Of a stretch of DNA of 64,000 nt, positions 44,430-53,018 are shown piece after piece. The position numbers were made by a program, and so were the translations under genes. The notes beneath the pieces were generated by a model. It was not told where the DNA came from, did not search any database, and saw only the letters and a program-made list of their open reading frames with translations. The DNA lies in the NCBI GenBank assembly GCA_963771655.1, contig CAVYUG010000003.1:1-64000 (forward strand), given 5' to 3'. Each line of letters begins with the position of its first letter. The stretch's first letter is position 1. The DNA is from JAWVFM01 sp963771655 (GTDB lineage Bacteria; Actinomycetota; Thermoleophilia; Solirubrobacterales; 70-9).

Positions 44430-44472
44430 CGCGGGCGACTTTGCCCCAATTATTCGGGTCAACTCGCCCGCG
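44430..44472. repeat. 43-bp dispersed palindrome, copy R2
   Basis: CGCGGGCGACTTTGCCCCAA, TTATTCGGGTCAACTCGCCC, GCG. Outer arms CGCGGGCGA/TCGCCCGCG are perfect; inner arms TTGCCC/GGGTCAA nearly so. It holds the TGA stop (44461-44459) of DUF559 gene 2. Just upstream, 44393-44437 is a short tandem repeat of GGGCGCTTCCC-GCACGCGGG. Confidence 0.8.
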
Positions 44473-45451
44473 TAGCGTGGAGGAGCGCCCGAAGTTCCCG
44501 CTCGAGCTGGTCGCCGGCCTGCGTCATCCGGCGGTGCGTCACACGCACGACTCGGAACCCGTTGAGCTGAAGCCAGGCGTCGCGTCGGCGATCCGCCTCG
44601 AAGGAGTCGCGGCCGCGGTGAAACTCCCACGAGTCGAGTTCCACAACCAGGCGCTGCTCGAGCCAGAGGCAATCCACCTTGAAGTCACCGAGCGGAGCGT
44701 TCACCTCGGGCATCGGCAGGCCGCGTTCGGCGCAGAATCGAATGAATCCGCGCTCGAGGCCGGGGTTGGCATCGGCGAGCGGCAGTCGCATCTCGCCCCC
44801 GAGCTCTCTGAGAACGCCCGAGCCGCGGCGCGATCCGGCGAGCTGTAGGCAGCGAAGGAGGTCGGGACGGTCCAGGAGCCGGCGACCGTCGGCCCTGTAG
44901 AAGGCCTCGCGGAGCCGGCGCTCGCTCACTCGCGTCGCCAGGTCGACCAGCGTTCGCGCGACCGCGGTCACTGGAATCCCGTCGAGGGTGGTCAGATCGG
45001 CTGGAGAAAGAGAGCTCGAGCGGTGGATGACCAGGGCCCGGCGGCGCGCGCTCGAGCCGCGTGCGGCGATCACCTCGATCGGCGCATCGGGGACCGCGAT
45101 CAGGCCCCAGAGCGCCGCCGCGCTTCGGTGGCTGAGGACCGCTCCCTGCCCGGCGGCGAGAACCGCGGCCATCCACCGACCCTGCTGAGTGACGTTCGGG
45201 CTTCCCACCACGTGCACGCCGCGAAAGAGCGCATGAAGGTGGCCGGTCTTGAGCCGCCAGTCGATCTCGTGCGGGGTCAGGCCGGCGGCCACCAGCTGCG
45301 CCCGGGCCACGACGTTGTGCTGGCGGGCGGCGAGCCCGGCGATGACCGAGTCGGGGTGGGTGCGCCTCCTCCTGCGCCAGCGTCCTGCCCTCCCCTTTGC
45401 GCGGGCGAGTTTGCCCCAACTATTCGGGTGAAGTCGCCCGCGTAGCGCCAT
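44459..45451 (-). CDS. AbiEi-like/DUF559 domain protein
   Basis: 330 residues from ATG 45451. The N-terminal AbiEi_4-like winged-helix region includes ARQHNVVARAQLVAAGLTPHE and LFRGVHVVGSPNVTQQGRWMAAVLAA. The C-terminal DUF559 nuclease-like domain includes FKVDCLWLEQRLVVELDSWEFHRGRDSFEADRRRDAWLQ (key D-x-LW, VVELD, FE-DRRRD) and VVRVTHRRM. This is the intact counterpart of the gene at 18614. The first 20 codons read through palindrome R3 (RGRLHPNSWGKLARA) and the stop lies in R2, so the palindrome bounds the gene on both sides. Function unknown. Confidence 0.78.
   Translation of the reverse strand: MALRGRLHPNSWGKLARAKGRAGRWRRRRRTHPDSVIAGLAARQHNVVARAQLVAAGLTPHEIDWRLKTGHLHALFRGVHVVGSPNVTQQGRWMAAVLAAGQGAVLSHRSAAALWGLIAVPDAPIEVIAARGSSARRRALVIHRSSSLSPADLTTLDGIPVTAVARTLVDLATRVSERRLREAFYRADGRRLLDRPDLLRCLQLAGSRRGSGVLRELGGEMRLPLADANPGLERGFIRFCAERGLPMPEVNAPLGDFKVDCLWLEQRLVVELDSWEFHRGRDSFEADRRRDAWLQLNGFRVVRVTHRRMTQAGDQLERELRALLHATRAS
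45400..45442. repeat. 43-bp dispersed palindrome, copy R3
   Basis: CGCGGGCGAGTTTGCCCCAA, CTATTCGGGTGAAGTCGCCC, GCG. It matches R2 in about 38 of 43 positions and in the same orientation. It encodes part of the N-terminus of the DUF559 protein on the minus strand. Confidence 0.8.
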
Positions 45452-45585
45452 GGGGTGATCGTGAGGCGCGGCGGCGCGCACGTGGTGCGCCATCTGCGGC
45501 GGGGGCGTCACGCGATCGTGCGGTGTGTTCTCTGACCCTCGTGCCCGTTTTCTCGCATGCCTCCGCCCCGTCACCTCCCGGCTTC

Positions 45586-45611
45586 GTTTTTCGTCGGCTG
45601 GTCGCGGGTAC
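45586..45611 (+). promoter_or_regulatory. SigB/SigF-type promoter of the PoxB-like gene
   Basis: GTTTTT (45586-45591), 14 bases, GGGTAC (45606-45611), 64 bases upstream of ATG 45676. E. coli poxB is likewise under the general stress sigma factor. Confidence 0.6.
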
Positions 45612-45675
45612 GGCTAGACGTGGCGGGGCGGTGTCGGGGGTTCCCGCGATTGGACGCGACCCGGAAGGACGACAC

Positions 45676-47463
45676 ATGAGCAAGACCACCTCCGACTTCA
45701 TGCTCGAGCGGCTCTCCGAGTGGGGCGTGAAGCGCATCTACGGCTATCCCGGCGACGGGATCAACGCGACCCTCGGGGCGCTCGACCGGCACGCCGACAA
45801 GATCGATTTCATCCAGGCCCGGCACGAGGAGATGGCCGCCTTCATGGCCTGCGGCCACGCAAAGTGGACCGGCGAGGTGGGCGTGTGCCTCGCCACCTCG
45901 GGCCCCGGGGCGATCCACCTTCTGAACGGCCTCTACGACGCCAAGCTCGACCATGCGCCCGTCCTCGCCATCGTCGGGCAGCAGGCTTCCTCGGCGATCG
46001 GCGGGAACTACCAGCAGGAGGTCGACCTTCCCGTCCTCTTCAAGGACGTGGCGAGTGACTACGTCGTCACGGTCTCGACCCCGGCGCAGATGCGTCACGC
46101 CGTCGACCGCGCGATGCGAATCGCGAAGGCCGAGCGCACCGTGACCTGCATCATCATCCCCAACGACATCCAGGGGGAAGATGCGGTGGAGACGCCGCCG
46201 CACGCCCACGGGACGATTCACTCCTCGGTCGGGTACGCCGAGGCCCGCGTCGTGCCGCCCGAGTCCGAACTGCGCAAGGCGGCCGAGATCCTGAACCGAG
46301 GCGAGCGCGTCGCGATGCTCGTCGGGCAGGGCGCGATGAGCGCCTCGGCCGAGGTAAAGGAGATCGCCGACCTGCTCGGCGCCGGCGTCGCGAAGGCTCT
46401 TCTGGGCAAGGCCGCGCTCCCCGACGACCTCCCGTACGTGACCGGTTCCATCGGGCTGCTCGGGACGAAGCCGAGCTGGGACCTCATGATGGGCTCCGAC
46501 ACCCTCCTGATGGTCGGCTCGAGCTTCCCCTACTCCGAGTTCCTGCCGGAGGAGGGAAAGGTCGAGGGCGTGCAGATCGACATCGACCCGAAGATGATCG
46601 GCATCCGCTACCCGATGGACGTGCATCTCGCGGGCGACGCCGCGGAGACGCTCCGCGCGCTGATCCCCCATCTGGGGCGCAAGGAGGACCGCTCCTGGCG
46701 CGAGGAGATCGAGTCGGGAGTGGAGCGCTGGTGGAGTCTCGTCGAGGAGCGGGCGATGCTCGACGCCGACCCGATCAACCCGCAGCGCGTCTTTTGGGAG
46801 CTGTCCGACCGCCTGCCCGACGGCGCCATCCTGAGCTCCGACTCGGGCTCCGCGGCGAACTGGTTCGCCCGCGACCTCAAGATGCGCGAGGGAATGATGG
46901 CCTCGCTCTCGGGGACGCTCGCCACGATGGGCCCAGGTGTGCCATACGCCATTGCCGCCAAGTTCGCTCACCCCGATCGGCCCGCGATCGCGCTGGTGGG
47001 TGACGGCGCGATGCAGATGAACGGCAACGGCGAGCTGGTGACGGTCGCGAAGTACTGGAAGCGCTGGTCGGACCCGCGTCTCATCGTGCTGGTCCTCAAC
47101 AACGGCGACCTCAACCAGGTCACGTGGGAGCAGAGGGTGATGGAGGGCGATCCAAAGTTCGAGGGCACGCAGGAGATCCCGGACTTCCCCTATGCGCGCT
47201 ACGCGGAGATGATCGGGCTTCGCGGCATCAGGGTCGACGAGCCCGAGGCCATCGGCGCCGCCTGGGAAGACGCCCTGGCGTCGGACCGGCCGGTGGTGCT
47301 CGAGGCGATCACCGACCCGAGCGTCCCGCCGCTGCCTCCGCACGTGCTGCCGGAGCAGGCGAAGATGATCTCGCAGGCCCTGTTCAAGGGCGACCCGGAC
47401 GCCTGGGACGTGGTGAAGCAGTCGTTCAAGGGCAAGGCCCAGGAGTTCCTCGTCCGCAGTTGA
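45676..47463 (+). CDS. PoxB-like thiamine-pyrophosphate enzyme
   Basis: 595 residues with the three-domain layout of pyruvate oxidase/acetolactate synthase enzymes. The catalytic Glu is in ARHEEMAAFMACGHAK (about 50), the central FAD/ADP-type domain spans about 190-330 and the TPP motif is GDGAMQMNGNGEL to VLNNGDLNQVTW (about 438-475). It resembles pyruvate dehydrogenase (quinone) or oxidase more than acetolactate synthase. It would oxidatively decarboxylate pyruvate or a related 2-oxo acid. GGAAGGA precedes the ATG. The gene heads an operon with the enolase-superfamily gene. Confidence 0.87.
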   Translation: MSKTTSDFMLERLSEWGVKRIYGYPGDGINATLGALDRHADKIDFIQARHEEMAAFMACGHAKWTGEVGVCLATSGPGAIHLLNGLYDAKLDHAPVLAIVGQQASSAIGGNYQQEVDLPVLFKDVASDYVVTVSTPAQMRHAVDRAMRIAKAERTVTCIIIPNDIQGEDAVETPPHAHGTIHSSVGYAEARVVPPESELRKAAEILNRGERVAMLVGQGAMSASAEVKEIADLLGAGVAKALLGKAALPDDLPYVTGSIGLLGTKPSWDLMMGSDTLLMVGSSFPYSEFLPEEGKVEGVQIDIDPKMIGIRYPMDVHLAGDAAETLRALIPHLGRKEDRSWREEIESGVERWWSLVEERAMLDADPINPQRVFWELSDRLPDGAILSSDSGSAANWFARDLKMREGMMASLSGTLATMGPGVPYAIAAKFAHPDRPAIALVGDGAMQMNGNGELVTVAKYWKRWSDPRLIVLVLNNGDLNQVTWEQRVMEGDPKFEGTQEIPDFPYARYAEMIGLRGIRVDEPEAIGAAWEDALASDRPVVLEAITDPSVPPLPPHVLPEQAKMISQALFKGDPDAWDVVKQSFKGKAQEFLVRS

Positions 47464-48578
47464 GCGCCGACGTGGCCACATCCCGTGACGTCGAGGTCAA
47501 CGCCCTCGAGGTTTCGGCCTACGAGATCCCCACCGACGAGCCCGAGTCGGATGGGACGCTGGAGTGGGATTCGACGACGCTCGTTCTCGTGGAGGTGCAC
47601 GCGGCGGACGAGGTCGGCGTCGGATTCACCTACGGCGACCGGTCCGTCGCCACTCTCGTTGACTCGAAGCTAGCCAGCGTCATCACAGGCATCTCCGCGA
47701 TGGCGCCCGCCGCTGCGTGGCGACCTATGCGCCAGGCGCTTCGGAACCTCGGCACCCAGGGCATCGGCGCGCTGGCGATCTCGGCCGTGGACATCGCCCT
47801 CTGGGACCTGAAGGCGAAGCTCCTCGGCCTCCCGCTCGCCGATGCGCTGCCGCGCGTTCGCGATCGAGTCCCCGTCTACGGGTCCGGCGGCTTCTGCTCG
47901 TACACCGAGGAGCGGCTCCGTGAGCAGCTCGAGGGCTGGGTCGCCGGCGGGATACCTCGGGTGAAGATGAAGGTTGGCCGCGAGCCGGGTCGCGACGAAG
48001 CCCGCGTGCGCGCGGCCCGCGAGGCTGTTGGTGCCGCGATCGAGCTGATGGTGGACGCCAACGGCGCCTACTCCTCGCCGAAGGAGGCGCTCGAGTGGGC
48101 CGACCGGTACGCGGCGCACGGGGTGCGGTGGTTCGAGGAGCCGGTGAGCTCCGATGACCTCGGCGGCCTGCGGCTGATCCGCGACCGAGGGCCCGCGGGC
48201 ATGCCGATCGCGGCCGGCGAGTACGGCTGGGAGCCGCCCTACTTCGAGCGAATGCTCGCCGCCGGCGCCGTCGACGTGCTCCAGGCCGATGTGACGCGCT
48301 GCGGCGGGATCACCGGCTTTCTCATGGTCGACGCCCTCTGCCAAGCGCGAGGGGTCCCACTCTCGGCTCACTGCGCTCCTGCGATCTCCGCTCACACATG
48401 CTGCGCCGCCTCCAGCCTCGAGCACCTCGAGTACTTCCACGACCACGTGCGGATCGAGCGCATGCTGTTCGACGGCGCCCTCGACCCGGACGATGGCTAC
48501 CTCGAGCCCGACCGCGATCGCCCCGGTCTCGGCCTGGAGCTCAAGAGCGACGCCGCGAGCGAGTTCGAGCTTCGGTGA
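47460..48578 (+). CDS. Enolase-superfamily (mandelate racemase-like) enzyme
   Basis: 372 residues from a TTG that overlaps the preceding stop (TTGA); a GTG at 47472 is the alternative. Catalytic-site motifs: KMKVG (Lys-x-Lys, about 163), DANGAY (metal Asp), FEEPV (metal Glu), AGEYGW (metal Glu), QADVTRCGG (Asp) and SAHCAPA (His), the Asp-His dyad of the mandelate-racemase subgroup. It probably dehydrates or epimerises a hydroxy acid such as a sugar acid. It lies between a 2-oxo-acid-type TPP enzyme and an FAD/Fe-S hydroxyacid dehydrogenase. Confidence 0.85.
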   Translation: MSADVATSRDVEVNALEVSAYEIPTDEPESDGTLEWDSTTLVLVEVHAADEVGVGFTYGDRSVATLVDSKLASVITGISAMAPAAAWRPMRQALRNLGTQGIGALAISAVDIALWDLKAKLLGLPLADALPRVRDRVPVYGSGGFCSYTEERLREQLEGWVAGGIPRVKMKVGREPGRDEARVRAAREAVGAAIELMVDANGAYSSPKEALEWADRYAAHGVRWFEEPVSSDDLGGLRLIRDRGPAGMPIAAGEYGWEPPYFERMLAAGAVDVLQADVTRCGGITGFLMVDALCQARGVPLSAHCAPAISAHTCCAASSLEHLEYFHDHVRIERMLFDGALDPDDGYLEPDRDRPGLGLELKSDAASEFELR

Positions 48579-51500
48579 CCGTCGCGGATCACAGGACGGG
48601 CCTGGAGCGCATGGCCGCCATGCGCGCCGAGCGGATCGGCCCCAACGGTGGCCACGGCACGCTGCGCCCAGCGGGCATCGAGCGCATCGACGTGCCCTCG
48701 CTTCGCCGCACGCTCGAGCGGGACGTGCGCGGCGAGGTCCTCTTCGACGCCGGGCACCGCGCCATCTACTCCCACGACAGCTCCAACTACCGCCAGCCCC
48801 CGATCGGCGTCGTGGTGCCGCGCACCACCGAGGACGTCGTCGCCGCCGTTGCCGCCTGCCGAGAGCACGGCGCTCCCATCACATCGCGCGGATGCGCTAC
48901 CAGCCTCGCCGGGCAGACGGCGAACGTCTCCGTCGTGATCGATCACTCCAAGCACCTGCGGAAGATCCTCGAGGTTGACCCCGACGGGCGGACCGCGCGC
49001 GTCCAGCCCGGTGTGATCCGCGACCAGCTCTCCAATCAGACCGAGGCCGAGTTCAACCTCACGTTCGCGCCCGACACCTCCACCCACGCCTACGCGACCT
49101 TCGGCGGGATGATCGGGAACAACTCGTGCGGCACGCATTCCGTGATGGCCGGCCGCACCGCCGACAACGTCCACGAGCTCGAGGTCCTCACCTACGACGG
49201 GCTGCGGATGCGTGTCGGCCCGACGTCCGACGAGGAGCTCGAGCGCATCATCGCCGAGGGCGGCCGCCGCGGCGACATCTACCGGCGGATGCGTGACCTC
49301 CGTGACCGCTACGCCGACGCCATCCGCGCCGCCTATCCGGACATCCCGCGGCGCGTTTCGGGCTACAACCTCGACGAGCTCCTCCCCGAACGGGGCTTCA
49401 ACGTGGCCCGCGCCCTGGTTGGCAGCGAGAGCACGCTCGTGACGGTGCTCGACGCGACGGTGCGGCTCGTCTACAGCCCGCCGGCGCGCTCGCTCCTGGT
49501 CTGCGCCTACGAGGACGTCTTCCACGCCGGCGACCACGTGCCCGAGATCCTCGAGCACGGCCCGACCGGGCTCGAGGGGCTCGACGACGTGCTCTGCGAG
49601 GACATGCGCAAGCTCGGGACCCACGTGAGCGACCTCGACCTGCTGCCGGAGGGCAAGGGATGGCTGCTGGTCGAGTTCGGCGGCGAGACGACGGAGGAGG
49701 CCGACGAGAAGGCGCGCGAGTGCATGAAGCATCTCGCGAAGGAGAAGGACGCGCCGCGGATGGAGCTCTACGACAAGCGGCCGAACGAGGCGAGGCTCTG
49801 GGACGTGCGCGAGTCAGGGCTCGGCGCGACGGCCTTCATCCCCGGCGAGGACGACCACTGGGAGGGGTGGGAGGACGCCGCGGTGCCGCCCGACCAGATC
49901 GGCTCCTACCTGCGCCGGTTCCGTGACCTTCTCGGTCGCTACGACTACAACACCGCCCTCTACGGCCACTTCGGCGACGGCTGCGTCCACTGCCGCATCG
50001 ACTTCGACCTCGTGACCGCCGAGGGTCTTCGCAAGTGGCGCTCGTTCCTCGACGAGGCCGCCGACCTCGTGCTGGAGCACGGGGGATCGCTCTCGGGCGA
50101 GCACGGCGACGGGCAGTCCCGTGCGGAGATGCTCGAGAAGATGTTCGGGCCGGAGCTCGTCGGCGCCTTCGGCGAGATGAAGGACATCTGGGACCCCGAC
50201 CGGCGGATGAACCCGCACAAGGTCGTCGACCCCTATCCGATCGTCTCGAATCTGAAGCTCGGCGCCGGCTATGCGCCCGCGCATCCGGAGACGCACTTCG
50301 GCTACCCGGATGACCACGGCGACTTCGCCCACGCGGCCCTTCGGTGCGTGGGCGCCGGGAAGTGCCGCGACGCGGCGACGGGAACGATGTGCCCGAGTTA
50401 CATGGTCACGCTGGACGAGCAGCATTCCACCAGGGGGCGGGCGCGAATCCTCTACGAGATGCTCGAGGGCGAGACCGTCACGGAGGGCTGGCGCTCCGAC
50501 GACGTCCACGAGGCGCTCGACCTCTGCCTCTCGTGCAAGGGCTGCAAGGGCGAGTGCCCGGTCTCGGTCGATATGGCGACGTACAAAGCCGAGTTCCTGT
50601 CGAACTACTACCGGCGCCGGCTTCGCCCGGCCTCGGCGTACTCGATGGGACTGATCATGTTCCACGCCCGCATCGCCGCGTTCGCGCCCGGTCTCGCGAA
50701 TGCCGCCGTGAGCGCGCCGGGGCTCGGTGCGCTGCTGAAGCGCCTGGGCGGCATCTCGCCCGAGCGCGACGTGCCGCCCTTCGCCGCCGAGTCGTTCAAG
50801 AGCTGGTTCAGGCGCCGCGGCGCCGTCAACCCGCAGGCGCCTCCGGTCGTGCTCTTCCCGGACACCTTCAACAACTACCTCCACCCAGAGCCGATGAAGG
50901 CGACCGTCGAGGCACTCGAGGACGCCGGCTATCGCGTGGCCGTCCCCAAGGAGCACCTGTGCTGCGGCCGTCCGCTCTACGACTACGGGATGCTCGATAC
51001 CGCGAAGCTGTTCTGGAAGCGGATGCTCCATGTGATGGCGCCGCACCTTCGCGCCGGCACGAAGGTGGTGGGCGTGGAGCCGAGCTGCGTCGCGGCCTTC
51101 CGCGACGAGCTGCCGAACCTCATGCCCGACGACGAGGACGCCCTGCGGCTCTCGAAGCAGGTTCTGACCCTGCCCGAGTTCCTCTGCGAGGTGGCCGAGG
51201 GCTGGGAGCCGCCCCGACTGGAGCGCAAGGCCATCGTCCACGCACACTGCCATCACGAAGCCGTGATGGGCACGGACGCTGAGGTAGAGGTCCTGCGCAA
51301 GCTCGGCCTCGATCTCGACGTGCTCGACTCCGGCTGCTGCGGGATGGCCGGGTCGTTCGGGTTCGAGTCCGAGCACTACGACGTCTCGGTGGCGGTCGGC
51401 GAGCGCCGCCTCCTGCCGGCGGTGCGCGACGCGCCCGGGGACTCCCTGATCGTCGCCAACGGCTTCTCCTGCAAGACGCAGATCTCCGAGCTGACCGACC

Positions 51501-51631
51501 GCCGCGCGCTGCACACGGCCCAGGTGCTCGCGATGGCGCGGGAGGGTGGCCCCGCGGGACCACCCGGCGCGCGGCCCGAGACGGCGTACCCGGACGTCGA
51601 GCCGGCGCGTCTTCGGCGTCGCCGCGTATAG
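48575..51631 (+). CDS. Large FAD/Fe-S oxidoreductase (D-lactate dehydrogenase/glycolate oxidase type)
   Basis: 1018 residues from a GTG overlapping the previous stop (GTGA). Domains in order: FAD-binding_4 (about 40-270; PIGVVVPRTTEDVVAAV, RGCATSLAGQ, FGGMIGNNSCGTHSVMAG), FAD-oxidase C (about 290-560; LYGHFGDGCVHCRIDFD, GEHGDGQSR), 4Fe-4S ferredoxin-like segment with CVGAGKCRDAATGTMCPSY and CLSCKGCKGECPVSVDM (about 590-675), and cysteine-rich CCG domains (HLCCGRPLYDYG, DSGCCGMAGSFGFE). It oxidises a 2-hydroxy acid and feeds electrons to the membrane chain. Confidence 0.88.
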   Translation: MTVADHRTGLERMAAMRAERIGPNGGHGTLRPAGIERIDVPSLRRTLERDVRGEVLFDAGHRAIYSHDSSNYRQPPIGVVVPRTTEDVVAAVAACREHGAPITSRGCATSLAGQTANVSVVIDHSKHLRKILEVDPDGRTARVQPGVIRDQLSNQTEAEFNLTFAPDTSTHAYATFGGMIGNNSCGTHSVMAGRTADNVHELEVLTYDGLRMRVGPTSDEELERIIAEGGRRGDIYRRMRDLRDRYADAIRAAYPDIPRRVSGYNLDELLPERGFNVARALVGSESTLVTVLDATVRLVYSPPARSLLVCAYEDVFHAGDHVPEILEHGPTGLEGLDDVLCEDMRKLGTHVSDLDLLPEGKGWLLVEFGGETTEEADEKARECMKHLAKEKDAPRMELYDKRPNEARLWDVRESGLGATAFIPGEDDHWEGWEDAAVPPDQIGSYLRRFRDLLGRYDYNTALYGHFGDGCVHCRIDFDLVTAEGLRKWRSFLDEAADLVLEHGGSLSGEHGDGQSRAEMLEKMFGPELVGAFGEMKDIWDPDRRMNPHKVVDPYPIVSNLKLGAGYAPAHPETHFGYPDDHGDFAHAALRCVGAGKCRDAATGTMCPSYMVTLDEQHSTRGRARILYEMLEGETVTEGWRSDDVHEALDLCLSCKGCKGECPVSVDMATYKAEFLSNYYRRRLRPASAYSMGLIMFHARIAAFAPGLANAAVSAPGLGALLKRLGGISPERDVPPFAAESFKSWFRRRGAVNPQAPPVVLFPDTFNNYLHPEPMKATVEALEDAGYRVAVPKEHLCCGRPLYDYGMLDTAKLFWKRMLHVMAPHLRAGTKVVGVEPSCVAAFRDELPNLMPDDEDALRLSKQVLTLPEFLCEVAEGWEPPRLERKAIVHAHCHHEAVMGTDAEVEVLRKLGLDLDVLDSGCCGMAGSFGFESEHYDVSVAVGERRLLPAVRDAPGDSLIVANGFSCKTQISELTDRRALHTAQVLAMAREGGPAGPPGARPETAYPDVEPARLRRRRV

Positions 51632-51808
51632 CCGGGCGCCGGCCGACCAACGCAAAAAACGCTGTCCGACGTCGCCCCGGAAGGCTAGAATTCCAGGATG
51701 CGCGGGGACTGCAAGCGGCCCCCTCGATGACATCTCGTCGAAGCACCGGGCGGATCAGCAGACTCGCCCGCGGACTTCCGCCACCCTGAACCGACGGAGG
51801 TTGCCACA

Positions 51809-52192
51809 GTGGCTGCGGCAGAGGAGCAAAGGAGCAGATCGGGACCGGGCAGAAACCGGGGGAGCGGACTGGTGGTCACGCGTCGTGCGGACAACGGGCA
51901 TGACCGACTGGAGCTCGCGGGCGAGCTCGACCTGGCGTCGGCAGACGAGCTCCGCGCGGAGCTTTCGGGCGCGAGCAACGGCAACGGCGCGGCGACGATC
52001 GTCGACCTGAAGCGTTTGAAGTTCATCGACTCGACGGGGCTGGGCGTCCTCTTCGAAGCCTTCGAGCGAGCCCACGCGGCTGGCCGCCGGCTCATATTCA
52101 CTCCGAGCTCGCCCGAGGTGACCAAGGTGCTCCGCCTCACCGGGCTCGATCGAATCCTTCCCTTTGAGGACCAGCCCCGGTCCGACCCGTAA
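51809..52192 (+). CDS. STAS-domain anti-sigma factor antagonist
   Basis: 127 residues. After a disordered Ser/Arg start, the STAS core shows RLELAGELDLASADEL and LKRLKFIDSTGLGVLFEAF with the phosphorylatable Ser in DSTGL. The start is GTG 51809. It stands alone, so its kinase partner could be the one at 29626 or another elsewhere. Confidence 0.85.
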   Translation: MAAAEEQRSRSGPGRNRGSGLVVTRRADNGHDRLELAGELDLASADELRAELSGASNGNGAATIVDLKRLKFIDSTGLGVLFEAFERAHAAGRRLIFTPSSPEVTKVLRLTGLDRILPFEDQPRSDP

Positions 52193-52303
52193 GCGCGTCG
52201 ACGGGCCAGAAGCCGACCTACTGCCGTCTACGACGCGCTGCGGGCCGTCGCGGTATGGCGTGATGACGACCTCGGGCGAGCCCCGGTCTTCTGGCGACCC
52301 ACC

Positions 52304-52834
52304 TCAGCCCGATTCCAAGCCGTGGATCTGGGCCGCCTTGTAGGCGACCTGCATGAAGTCGGCGATCGTAAGGGCGCTGAAGATGCCGGTAACGAATCGC
52401 GTCTCCTTCGGGACCACGACCGTTCCTGCGGCCAGAGCCCCCGCGACCCAGAGCCCGAGGCAGTATGGACAGCCGACCAGCTCGCCGATCGCCGCCTGGG
52501 CCCCGTCCCCACGGGTCTCCTCCTCGAGCTCGTTCGGGCCGGCATCGCCCTGAAGCCGCCGGAACGGCGCCCGCACGAAGGACGTCACGCGGTCCTTGGC
52601 GATGAGCCGGCTGAGCTTGTGCGTGGCGACCCCGATCTCCGCGACGTCCGCGACGCCGAGCCGCTCAGGCAGCGCCCCGCGACGCCGCGCCGCGATCAGG
52701 AATCCAGCCAGCCCGGCGTTGAAGATCGCCGCCAGCAACGCGTACTCGCGTAGCGGGGGGCGCTCCTCGGGAGGCGCGTAACCCGCGGCCGACGAGGCCT
52801 CGGGGACCGCTGCCTCCGAGGCGGCGGCGCTCAA
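52304..52834 (-). CDS. DUF1360 family protein
   Basis: 176 residues. Conserved DUF1360 pieces: ATHKLSRLIAKDRVTSFVRAPF, GELVGCPYCLGLWVAGALAAG and ALTIADFMQVAYKA. Two or three hydrophobic helices. The TTG at 52834 has CGGAGGC 6 bases upstream and overlaps the stop of a truncated alcohol-dehydrogenase frame (TTGA). Function unknown; homologues include sporulation-linked YjcL/CotT-type proteins in Firmicutes. Confidence 0.82.
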   Translation of the reverse strand: MSAAASEAAVPEASSAAGYAPPEERPPLREYALLAAIFNAGLAGFLIAARRRGALPERLGVADVAEIGVATHKLSRLIAKDRVTSFVRAPFRRLQGDAGPNELEEETRGDGAQAAIGELVGCPYCLGLWVAGALAAGTVVVPKETRFVTGIFSALTIADFMQVAYKAAQIHGLESG

Positions 52835-52935
52835 GCCGCGCCTCCGTCCGGAGCCAGGACGACCTTCTCCATGGCCGGGTCCGGAACCCGGGCCACGCGC
52901 ACGTCCCGCTTGCCGTGAAGGGTGACCGCCTTCAT
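52831..52935 (-). pseudogene. N-terminal remnant of a zinc-type alcohol dehydrogenase
   Basis: The 34 codons from ATG 52935 begin MKAVTLHGKRDVRVARVPDP, the standard N-terminus of medium-chain, zinc-dependent alcohol/formaldehyde dehydrogenases of about 380 residues. It then ends with EKVVLAPDGGAA and a stop. The rest of the enzyme is missing. The remnant is joined to the DUF1360 gene by a TTGA overlap, suggesting an internal deletion that left the start region behind. Confidence 0.55.
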
Positions 52936-52981
52936 TGAGCCGAGGGTTCCCCGTCGGGATCGACGCAAACCAGCTCCCGCG

Positions 52982-53007
52982 GTTTCCAGCGGGATCGTCA
53001 GGGGTAT
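52982..53007 (+). promoter_or_regulatory. SigB/SigF-type promoter, double ferritin-like gene
   Basis: GTTTCC (52982-52987), 14 bases, GGGTAT (53002-53007). The -10 ends 11 bases before ATG 53019. Confidence 0.65.
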
Positions 53008-53018
53008 CCGACTGCTCC

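Noticed and set aside
45571..47481. A 636-codon antisense frame across the TPP enzyme gene
   Set aside because: The plus strand carries the TPP motif and full family alignment; the other is a GC-rich shadow.
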